Shown: positions 1-5,691 of the stretch, piece by piece
How positions within the stretch are numbered: the stretch's first letter is position 1
Layout of the letters: the number at the start of each line of letters is the position of its first letter
Source of the DNA: an uncultured Oscillospiraceae bacterium
Lineage (GTDB): Bacteria; Bacillota; Clostridia; Oscillospirales; Acutalibacteraceae
Direction: 5' to 3'
DNA length: 6,476 nucleotides
Assembly: GCA_905211675.1 (NCBI GenBank)
Contig: CAJMBP010000077.1
Location: forward strand, 1-6,476
Translations under genes and position numbers: made by a program
Notes under the pieces: generated by a model
What the model was told of the DNA's origin: nothing
Seen by the model: the letters and a program-made list of their open reading frames with translations, nothing else
The model's database searches: none

Positions 1-72
1 TTCACATGGATGCTTATCGTCTGACGGGTTTGAAAGGCGATACATTTCACAAAATCTTGAATTCCTCTTTTT

Positions 73-362
73 TTATCCAAGATTATGAAATATATAATAG
101 ATTCAAACAGCTTTATAACTCCTCACCGTACCTTTTGTCCAACAAATGTAGGGATAAGTTGTTGATAACGTGTGGATTTCTGAATAAGGAAATTTCAGTA
201 AAAAATCAGATTTGGGTTATCCAAAGTTATCCACCGCCAATACATACTGTATGTGTTGATAAAATATGGCTTGTCTATGCGCTATGAAATGACTTTTCCA
301 TCAATCCACGCTCTCTACTACTACTACTATTATATTATATATTATTTATATATAAATATATA
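73..362. other. Probable chromosomal replication origin (oriC): DnaA-box cluster plus unwinding element
   Basis: This stretch has no credible gene but several 9-mers close to the DnaA box TTATCCACA. Four match at 8 of 9 positions: 160-168 (minus), 217-225 (plus), 227-235 (plus) and 254-262 (minus). Weaker 7/9 matches lie at 73-81 (plus), 149-157 (minus) and 171-179 (minus), and a 6/9 match at 302-310 (plus) sits just before the triplet repeats. The boxes are followed by CTA triplets and then a pure A/T tract. The order box, short GC-richer spacer, trios, AT-rich DNA is that of the basal unwinding module described for Bacillus subtilis oriC. By analogy, DnaA would bind the boxes, spread onto the trio strand and open the A/T tract for helicase loading. 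dnaA itself is not in the window; it may lie to the left. Bases 1-72 show nothing recognisable. Confidence 0.8.
315..362 (+). other. DnaA-trio repeats and AT-rich DNA unwinding element
   Basis: Five consecutive CTA triplets (315-329) are followed by TTA (330-332), giving six in-register trios. On the bottom strand these read 3'-GAT-5', the form DnaA filaments are known to bind in B. subtilis. From 328 to 362 every base is A or T (35 in a row). The polarity, with boxes on the left and the A/T tract on the right, predicts that melting starts at about 330-362. A simple trinucleotide repeat is the alternative reading, but its position between DnaA boxes and an A/T tract argues against chance. Confidence 0.78.
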
Positions 363-379
363 GTCACATTGAGTTAAAG

Positions 380-417
380 AAACACAGCAACGTTTCACGT
401 GAAACATCGCTGTGTTT
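380..417 (-). terminator. Hairpin terminator candidate for the spoVAE operon, with parS at its centre
   Basis: Two 19-base arms meet between 398 and 399 and match at 17 of 19 positions. In RNA read from the minus strand the two mismatches become G-U wobble pairs, so the hairpin can pair along almost its whole length. In plus-strand RNA they are A-C and C-A mismatches. The minus-strand transcript continues as TTTCTTTAA, a modest U-rich tail; the plus-strand side ends in TTTTATTAT. The hairpin lies about 40 bases past the spoVAE stop codon and would stop transcription before it enters the origin unwinding element. The U tract is interrupted, so termination efficiency is uncertain. Confidence 0.55.
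391..406. other. parS site 1 (ParB/Spo0J binding), 15/16
   Basis: CGTTTCACGTGAAACA matches the consensus TGTTTCACGTGAAACA at all positions but the first. ParB/Spo0J proteins load at this palindrome and recruit SMC for origin segregation. It begins 29 bases after the end of the A/T tract at 362, and forms the core of the longer near-palindrome 380-417. Confidence 0.9.
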
Positions 418-455
418 TATTATACATACAAAATGTTTGGTTGTAAACAAAAATT

Positions 456-821
456 TTATTTGTCGCCCGGTTTAAATATGAGCGACATAACAAATCCGAA
501 AAAGATAGCCGCCGCTATTCCCGCCGCTGTTGCGGTGAGTCCCCCGCACAGAGCGCCAATGAAGCCGTATTGGTTTACGGCTTCTGTAACACCCTTTGCA
601 AGCGAATAGCCAAATCCCGTGAGCGGAACGGTAGCGCCCGCGCCCGCAAATTTTACTATCGGCCCGTATGCGCCTATCGCAGTAAGCAATACTCCGCCCA
701 CCACATAGGTCACCAAAATTCTTGCGGGCGTTAGTTTTGTATAATCTATAAGGAACTGACCGAGCATACAAATAAATCCGCCTACAAAAAACGCCTTCAG
801 GCAATCGATAAACAAATTCAT
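456..821 (-). CDS. spoVAE: Stage V sporulation protein AE (SpoVAE, SpoVAEb type)
   Basis: A 121-residue hydrophobic protein of the SpoVAE family, of about the usual length. In Bacillus spores it belongs to the SpoVA inner-membrane complex that moves dipicolinic acid into the forespore and out at germination. Visible family signatures are GQFLID (21-26), TKLTPARILV (28-37), the glycine-rich GAGATVPLTGFG (60-71) and GGLTATAAGI (93-102), with membrane segments at roughly 8-26, 34-54 and 85-116. The start at 821 is chosen because AGGAGAGG (826-833) precedes it. The in-frame ATG at 851 would add ten residues (MFHVKH...) that merely translate the parS site. It is the last gene of the rarA operon. 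Its usual partners spoVAC and spoVAD are not in the window, so it appears unlinked from them here; a second copy elsewhere is possible. Confidence 0.93.
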   Translation of the reverse strand: MNLFIDCLKAFFVGGFICMLGQFLIDYTKLTPARILVTYVVGGVLLTAIGAYGPIVKFAGAGATVPLTGFGYSLAKGVTEAVNQYGFIGALCGGLTATAAGIAAAIFFGFVMSLIFKPGDK

Positions 822-825
822 AAAA

Positions 826-833
826 CCTCTCCT
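826..833 (-). promoter_or_regulatory. Ribosome binding site that fixes the spoVAE start
   Basis: AGGAGAGG on the minus strand lies four bases before the ATG at 819-821. It is a strong Shine-Dalgarno match and rules out the upstream in-frame ATG at 849-851. Only one base separates it from parS site 2. Confidence 0.85.
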
Positions 834-834
834 A

Positions 835-850
835 TGTTTCACGTGAAACA
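835..850. other. parS site 2 (ParB/Spo0J binding), 16/16
   Basis: TGTTTCACGTGAAACA is a perfect parS consensus; the palindrome extends one further base pair on each side (834-851). It lies in the short gap between the YdbT-type gene and spoVAE, 444 bases from parS site 1. Two sites this close, next to an origin, indicate a ParB loading centre. Confidence 0.97.
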
Positions 851-893
851 TTGTTTTAATCTATTGTTTACAGCCCAAAGGTGTTTTATTCAT

Positions 894-2321
894 TTACAAA
901 TCAAAGGTTTGTTTTAAATTTTGATTTACGATTTTTAAATCTATGTTTTTAACGCGTACGCTGTCGGCATTTTCGCTGCGAACGGTTAGCTTAACCTTGC
1001 AGGTGTTAAATCTGCGGTCTGCAGGAGTTTGAGAAATTTTTATAACTCCGATTTTACTTTTGTCGCAGTAAAGCTCGCGCACGGTAAACCCGAAAGAACC
1101 CGACGCAAGTATATATTTGCCGAGGCACAGCTTGCCGAACCTGTAATTTCGGTAACAAATGCTCGCATAGTAGGCGTCAGTTCCCATAAGCACCGCCGCT
1201 AAAAACACTACAAGTCGGTCAAAATAAGGAAACAGTAATACCCCTGCCGCGCCTGCGGCAATAATAAGCAGCGCAAGCAGTGTGGGAACATATAAAAATC
1301 GTTTTAAGTTCCGATTTGTGCGTTCGGGCGTTACGGCGTTTCCGCTCGGCTGTAAATAAGGAAATTGCTCATTCAACTGTCGTTCAAGCTCGCTGTGTTT
1401 TGCTACCGGCACCACAACTGCTTTTTCACCCCTTGTATCGCCGTAACCGCCGATTGACGCCCTCATGGAATACTTTTTAAATATTCGCATAAGCGGAGTT
1501 TGCTCAAAGCATACATTGTTTACCTTAGACTTTTTAAACACTATTCTTTTGCGCACTATTATTCCTGACTGTACTTCTATGCAGTTTTTACTGCTTTTAA
1601 GCTTAAAGTTGACATTTTTGAAAAAAGAAAGCAAAAACGCAAAGCCGTAGGCAATAAGCAAAATAATTGTCACTATGTTCACAATGGGCGGAAATATGCT
1701 GTTAAACCGTGACGAAACGTTGTTTATTTCATCAAAAAGCATATCGGATATTGCAACGCCTATAAGGTCGCTGGTTTTATTTATAATCGGTACGCCGACT
1801 ATTATTCCGGTTGCCGCCGAAGATGTAGTTGCCGCAAGCAAGGCAATACGGTATGCCGAAAACTTAATAATGTTTTGGGGCTCTTTGCCGTATATTATTT
1901 TAAACAGCATTTTTGCGTCGCTTTTATACATTTTGATATTAAAATCCGCTTTGTTAGGCCTGCCTGCCTCGGTATTAACCGAGCAATCCACGCTGTTTAA
2001 CAAAAAATCAACAATGTTTTGTTTTAAAGCGACACTTGAAAGACGGGAAACCTCTATTACTGCGCAAGATTTAAACAAAACGCCCTTTTCTACAGTTATA
2101 TATCGATCGTTTACAATAATTGATATAGCACGCCAACCAAGAATCGCCATAACAAGTATAAACGCAAACGCTATAAGCTCAAGAGCAAGTAATCCGTTGA
2201 TTTCACCCTTGGTAACATATTGTAAAAGCGCGCGTATAAGCGGCAATATCAAAACAAAAAGATAGGGCTTCATAAGCCGCACAATCATTATGGGATGCGC
2301 TTTAAATTCGGTTTTAATCAT
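894..2321 (-). CDS. YdbT-type membrane protein with three bPH2 domains
   Basis: A 475-residue protein with the layout of B. subtilis YdbT (about 490 residues). Paired membrane segments lie near 17-36 and 45-65, 156-180 and 211-234, and 343-386. Each pair is followed by a bacterial PH-like (bPH2, formerly DUF304) beta-rich block at about 66-145, 238-318 and 392-470. The repeat edges resemble VNDRYITVEKGVLFK (70-84) and IEVQSGIIVRKRIV (248-261). In B. subtilis ydbST is a sigma-W operon linked to resistance against antimicrobials from other bacilli; the molecular role is not known. Its ATG overlaps the stop codon of the preceding YdbS-type gene by eight bases, so the two are probably translationally coupled and may form one complex. 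The block between the second and third membrane pairs (PLMRIFKKYSMRASIGGYGD, 276-295) is well formed, and nothing looks truncated. Confidence 0.85.
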   Translation of the reverse strand: MIKTEFKAHPIMIVRLMKPYLFVLILPLIRALLQYVTKGEINGLLALELIAFAFILVMAILGWRAISIIVNDRYITVEKGVLFKSCAVIEVSRLSSVALKQNIVDFLLNSVDCSVNTEAGRPNKADFNIKMYKSDAKMLFKIIYGKEPQNIIKFSAYRIALLAATTSSAATGIIVGVPIINKTSDLIGVAISDMLFDEINNVSSRFNSIFPPIVNIVTIILLIAYGFAFLLSFFKNVNFKLKSSKNCIEVQSGIIVRKRIVFKKSKVNNVCFEQTPLMRIFKKYSMRASIGGYGDTRGEKAVVVPVAKHSELERQLNEQFPYLQPSGNAVTPERTNRNLKRFLYVPTLLALLIIAAGAAGVLLFPYFDRLVVFLAAVLMGTDAYYASICYRNYRFGKLCLGKYILASGSFGFTVRELYCDKSKIGVIKISQTPADRRFNTCKVKLTVRSENADSVRVKNIDLKIVNQNLKQTFDL

Positions 2322-2745
2322 TGGCCTTTATCCTCAGGTTGTCAAGCAGATAATCGGCGTTGACATTTTCTATTTCGGGTATAAGTATCCAGCCGCGTGC
2401 CGCCTTTAGCATAACGCTTTTAAGCTTCATTGCCGATGATATGGGGGTTGTAAAGCTTTGGGCAAACACAAGGCGCGGATAGGGCATGATGTTTGTGGTT
2501 CTGATTACAACGCCCTTTGTGATGGTTATTGAATTTTCATCGACCGAAATTTTATAGCTGTTAAAATAAAATGGAACATAAATAAAGGCAAAAGCAAGGC
2601 CCAATGCGGCAATAACCGCCGCAGGTAATAAAAACCATACAGTAAAGCGGCTGAAAAAGGCAACGGCGGCACAAAGCAGAGCAAACGCCGCTACGATTCT
2701 GATTTGCCATAATATTCTTGTTTTTGAGGGTAGCTTAAAGGTCAT
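2314..2745 (-). CDS. YdbS-type membrane protein with one bPH2 domain
   Basis: A 143-residue protein with two N-terminal membrane segments (about 12-31 and 35-58) and one bPH2 domain (about 60-140). The domain includes YKISVDENSITITKGVV (64-80) and the family-typical MPYPRLVFAQ (87-96). Size and pairing match B. subtilis YdbS, which is always found beside YdbT in the families known to me. The ATG at 2745 is preferred because AAAGGA lies about eight bases upstream; a longer reading from a TTG at 2772 would place that Shine-Dalgarno inside the gene. It begins 32 bases after the rarA stop codon and overlaps the start of the YdbT-type gene. The biochemical function is unknown; a role in membrane or envelope defence is inferred from B. 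subtilis. Confidence 0.85.
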   Translation of the reverse strand: MTFKLPSKTRILWQIRIVAAFALLCAAVAFFSRFTVWFLLPAAVIAALGLAFAFIYVPFYFNSYKISVDENSITITKGVVIRTTNIMPYPRLVFAQSFTTPISSAMKLKSVMLKAARGWILIPEIENVNADYLLDNLRIKAND

Positions 2746-2777
2746 ACTATCGGTTTCCTTTCTGTAAAACAAACAGT

Positions 2778-4043
2778 TTAACTCTTATTTTTTATTTTGC
2801 TCCAATATTCTTTGAATGCCTGCTCATTTTTGTTGTCACCAAATTTGTAATACACCTTATTTTTTATGTTATCGGGTAAATACTGTTGGTTTACATAATG
2901 TATAGGGTATGAGTGAGGATATAAATAGTTCTGTCCCTTTACCTCTGCATCCTCACCGTCAAAATGCTTGTTTTGCAGCTGACGCGGAATGTCACCGCCG
3001 ATACCGCGCTCAACATCTGCCATAGCGGCGTTTATAGCTTCATAAGCCGAGTTAGATTTAGGAGCGGTCGCAACCAATATAACGGCGTTTGCAAGCGGTA
3101 TTCGGGCTTCGGGTAAGCCCACCGTCATGGCGGTGTCAACCGCCGCCTTAACTATAGGAATTATCTGCGGATACGCAAGTCCTACATCCTCGTTTGCACA
3201 CACAAGCAAGCGGCGGCATGCACTCGGTAAATCACCGGCGGCAAGCAGCCTTGCCAGGTAATAAACCGCGGCGTCGGGGTCTGAGCCGCGCATTGATTTT
3301 TGATATGCCGAAATAATGTCGTAATGCTCGTCGCCCTCTCGGTCATAACGCACCGAATTGCCCGACAAAATTTGCTCGACAATGTTGTCGGAAATTTCGG
3401 GTGTGTCATCATTTAAGGTTAACATAACGCATAATTCTAACATATTGAGCGCACGGCGCACATCTCCGCTTGCGGCACGCGCAATTTTGTTTATATTATC
3501 TTCACTTATAACAATATCTTTAGAATTTTCCCCGCTCAAAATTTTTACGGCTCTTTTTAAAACCTCGGCGACATCTTTGGCTTGCAGGGTTTTAAACTCG
3601 AATACGGTAGAGCGGCTGAGTATTGCATTGTAAACATAAAAATACGGATTTTCGGTTGTTGAGGCAATCAGAGTTATGTCGCCGTTTTCGATGTACGACA
3701 GCAAAATTTGCTGTTGCTTTTTGTTAAAATACTGAATTTCGTCAAGGTAAAGCAATATTCCTCCGCTTGCATCAACGGTGCCTATTTCGCCTATTATTTC
3801 TTTTATATCCGATGTTGAGGCGGTTGTGGCGTTTAAATAGCAAAGCTTTTTGCCGGTTTGCGAGGCTATAATCTTTGCAACGGTGGTTTTGCCTACGCCC
3901 GACGGCCCGTAAAATATAAGGTTGGGTATCTCTCCCGACTCGATTATTTTGCGCAGTATTTTACCTTCTCCTATAAGATGACGCTGGCCCGCAACCTCAT
4001 CTATGCTTTTTGGTCTTATTCTGTCTGCAAGCGGTGTCTGCAT
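2778..4043 (-). CDS. rarA: Replication-associated recombination protein A (RarA/MgsA, AAA+ ATPase)
   Basis: A full-length RarA of 421 residues from the ATG at 4043. The protein is a clamp-loader-like AAA+ ATPase that acts at stalled or gapped replication forks with SSB. Numbering from a GTG three bases earlier (4046), Walker A is GPSGVGKT (47-54), Walker B is LLYLDEIQ (98-105, D102/E103), sensor 1 is in STTENP (129-134), the arginine finger is in LSRS (143-146) and sensor 2 is in GDVRRALN (194-201). The tetramerisation region carries YDREGDEHYD (234-243) and RGSDPDAAVYYLARLLAAGD (253-272), which separates RarA from RuvB and DnaX. The tail PHSYPIHYVNQQYLP (377-391) is also family-typical. AAGGAAG at 4053-4059 suits either start; ATG is preferred as the commoner codon. 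It is the first gene of the operon and has its own promoter. Confidence 0.96.
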   Translation of the reverse strand: MQTPLADRIRPKSIDEVAGQRHLIGEGKILRKIIESGEIPNLIFYGPSGVGKTTVAKIIASQTGKKLCYLNATTASTSDIKEIIGEIGTVDASGGILLYLDEIQYFNKKQQQILLSYIENGDITLIASTTENPYFYVYNAILSRSTVFEFKTLQAKDVAEVLKRAVKILSGENSKDIVISEDNINKIARAASGDVRRALNMLELCVMLTLNDDTPEISDNIVEQILSGNSVRYDREGDEHYDIISAYQKSMRGSDPDAAVYYLARLLAAGDLPSACRRLLVCANEDVGLAYPQIIPIVKAAVDTAMTVGLPEARIPLANAVILVATAPKSNSAYEAINAAMADVERGIGGDIPRQLQNKHFDGEDAEVKGQNYLYPHSYPIHYVNQQYLPDNIKNKVYYKFGDNKNEQAFKEYWSKIKNKS

Positions 4044-4077
4044 CACATGCCACTTCCTTAAGCTTTATATTAGTATT

Positions 4078-4106
4078 ATTTTACATTAATTTTTATTCTT
4101 TTTCAA
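4078..4106 (-). promoter_or_regulatory. Sigma-A-type promoter for the rarA operon
   Basis: On the minus strand TTGAAA (4101-4106) and TAAAAT (4078-4083) are separated by exactly 17 bases. Transcription would start near 4071, leaving a leader of roughly 25-30 bases that contains the rarA Shine-Dalgarno. No other pair this good is visible in front of the downstream genes, so it probably drives all four. Confidence 0.65.
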
Positions 4107-4122
4107 CCTTAAAACACATAAA

Positions 4123-4128
4123 TATAAT
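4123..4128 (+). promoter_or_regulatory. Possible -10 element for the SpoVB-type gene
   Basis: TATAAT is a perfect -10 hexamer, but the base block 17 positions upstream (TTTTCA, 4100-4105) is a poor -35. A start near 4135 would leave a leader of only about seven bases and cut into the GGTGA Shine-Dalgarno (4133-4137). Either the transcript is almost leaderless or another, perhaps sporulation-specific, promoter is used. I could not find a convincing sigma-E pair. Confidence 0.3.
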
Positions 4129-4141
4129 CTTGGGTGAAAAA

Positions 4142-5665
4142 ATGAAAAAAACGGTTTTTATAAAAAACGCAGCCATTCTTACCGCGTCATCGCTTATACT
4201 TCGATTTGCGGGTATTATTTTTAAGGTGTGGCTTGCCGCAAAAATAGGCGCCGAGGGTATAGGCCTTTATCAGCTTGTGTTTTCTGTATATATGTTTGCC
4301 GCAACCTTTGCAACAAGCGGAATTTGCACCGCCGTGACGCGGCTTGTAAGCGAAGAGCTTGTTGTAGGAAATAAATCGGGGGTTAAACGAATACTTTTTC
4401 GTTGCGTTGAGTTAAGCCTTGCAATAGCGTTTTTCACCATTTTGGTGCTGTTTTTCGGGGCGGATTTCATCGCATCGTACCTGCTTAAAGATATACGCGC
4501 CGCGTTGTCGCTTAAAATATTGGCGTTTTCTTTGCCGTTTATGGGCATTTCTTCGTGCATTAAGGGCTATTTCATAGCTCGCCGCAACGCAACGCCCTCG
4601 TCGATGGCCCAGTTGCTTGAACAAGCGGTACGGATAGTTGTAATAATGATGTGTGTAAACCATTACGAATCGTTGGGGCTTAAATATACCTGCGCCGCCG
4701 TATTGTTCGGCGACACAGTGGCAGAGGCCGCTTCCTCGCTTTATGTTTATGTTCGTTATCGGTTAGATTTTCACAAGCTGAAAATAAACTCAAATTCTTC
4801 AAGAAAACCTTATAGGCTGGTGCCTGCCATATCACACATCGCACTGCCTATCACCTCGGGCAGATACCTTAACTCCCTGCTTCGTATGATAGAAAACATT
4901 TTGGTGCCTATTTGCCTTACAAATTCTGCAGTCGGCGGCAACGGAATATCACTTTTCGGTATGATAAAGGGAATGGCGCTGCCGATTTTGTTTTTTCCGT
5001 CTACACTTCTTAATGCGCTGTCAACCCTGCTTATTCCCGAAATATCGGAAGCGGCAGTCTGCTCCAGAAAAGGCGTCGTGCAAAGCATAACCTATCGCAT
5101 TATAAAAATAACGGGGCTTGTATCCATAATTTTTTCGGCTCTCTTTTTAGTTTGCGGCAAACAACTCGGCGTGCTTATTTACGGCAGCGAAGATGTCGGT
5201 TTTTTGCTGTGCGCGCTCTCGCCCATAGTACCGTTTATGTATTTAGACGCAATATCCGACGGCATTTTAAAAGGGCTTGATCAGCAAAAATTTACATTTC
5301 ATACAAGCGTGGGCGATTCTGCTATAAGAATTGTTTTGATACTGTTGCTTTTAAAGCGTTTCGGTATTTATGCATTTTTAGGCATTATGTATTTTTCAAA
5401 TTTTCTTACCGCCTTTTTAAATATACGGCGACTTGTAGTATCAAGCAAAATTAAACTTAATTTCGTTCGGAATATGCTTCTGCCGTTTTGTATAGCCTTT
5501 ACACCTTGCCTATTATTTAATGTGATTTTAAAAACGGTTTTTAATATACCCAACATTGTTTACATAATAGTTTTGTTTTTAATCTGCATTACGCTGTATG
5601 TCGTACTCCTTTTTGCGCTCGGCATAATAGACCGTGACGATATAAGCTTTATAATACAAAAATAA
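4142..5665 (+). CDS. SpoVB-type MOP-superfamily lipid flippase (polysaccharide biosynthesis family)
   Basis: A 507-residue polytopic membrane protein, close to B. subtilis SpoVB (about 518). The MOP/MATE-related family includes MurJ and Wzx and flips lipid-linked sugars across the membrane; SpoVB is needed for spore cortex. Family signatures are an N-terminal basic-hydrophobic start (MKKTVFIKNAAIL), IGAEGIGLYQLVFSVY (35-50), the substrate-cavity-side FFPSTLLNALSTLLIPEISE (284-303) and DGILKGLDQQ (373-382). About 12-14 membrane segments can be traced, the last two near 441-461 and 471-494. The ATG at 4142 is used because GGTGA lies just upstream; an open frame back to 4010 only runs through the rarA start region. 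It diverges from rarA. Clostridia often carry several paralogues, so cortex peptidoglycan precursor transport is likely but exopolysaccharide export is possible. Confidence 0.88.
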   Translation: MKKTVFIKNAAILTASSLILRFAGIIFKVWLAAKIGAEGIGLYQLVFSVYMFAATFATSGICTAVTRLVSEELVVGNKSGVKRILFRCVELSLAIAFFTILVLFFGADFIASYLLKDIRAALSLKILAFSLPFMGISSCIKGYFIARRNATPSSMAQLLEQAVRIVVIMMCVNHYESLGLKYTCAAVLFGDTVAEAASSLYVYVRYRLDFHKLKINSNSSRKPYRLVPAISHIALPITSGRYLNSLLRMIENILVPICLTNSAVGGNGISLFGMIKGMALPILFFPSTLLNALSTLLIPEISEAAVCSRKGVVQSITYRIIKITGLVSIIFSALFLVCGKQLGVLIYGSEDVGFLLCALSPIVPFMYLDAISDGILKGLDQQKFTFHTSVGDSAIRIVLILLLLKRFGIYAFLGIMYFSNFLTAFLNIRRLVVSSKIKLNFVRNMLLPFCIAFTPCLLFNVILKTVFNIPNIVYIIVLFLICITLYVVLLFALGIIDRDDISFIIQK

Positions 5666-5691
5666 AAAGGAGGGCGAACCTCCTTTTTATT
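5661..5691. terminator. Bidirectional intrinsic terminator between convergent genes
   Basis: A perfect 13-base-pair stem (5661-5673 with 5679-5691) closes a five-base loop GCGAA. The GGAGG/CCTCC core is flanked by A and T runs, so both strands read as a stem followed by U's. The stop codons of both the SpoVB-type gene (5663-5665) and the DUF421 gene (5687-5689) lie inside the stem. Confidence 0.9.

Noticed and set aside
1..150. Searched for the tail of dnaA or the start of rpmH, which often flank oriC
   Set aside because: No frame on either strand shows the basic rpmH sequence or the DnaA C-terminal helix-turn-helix.
6..287. Open frame of 93 codons on the plus strand
   Set aside because: It runs through the DnaA boxes, has no Shine-Dalgarno, resembles no family I know and has an odd composition. 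I cannot exclude that it continues a gene from beyond the left edge, since the frame is open to base 3.
434..449. Small inverted repeat TGTTT...AAACA after the spoVAE stop codon
   Set aside because: Only five A/T-rich pairs with a six-base loop; expected by chance in this composition.
860..892. Possible sigma-G promoter for spoVAE (TGAATA at 887-892 and CAATAGA at 860-866, minus strand)
   Set aside because: The spacer is 20 bases rather than 17-18 and the -10 match is weak.
1675..2265. Long plus-strand open frame of 196 codons
   Set aside because: It is antisense to the YdbT-type gene, has no ribosome binding site and shows no recognisable family features; an antisense shadow.
2746..2772. 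Longer N-terminus for the YdbS-type protein from a TTG
   Set aside because: The AAAGGA Shine-Dalgarno would lie inside the gene; the ATG at 2745 fits better.
4010..4141. Longer N-terminus for the SpoVB-type protein
   Set aside because: The extension overlaps the rarA start region in antisense and the divergent promoters, and is not part of the family; the ATG at 4142 has a Shine-Dalgarno.
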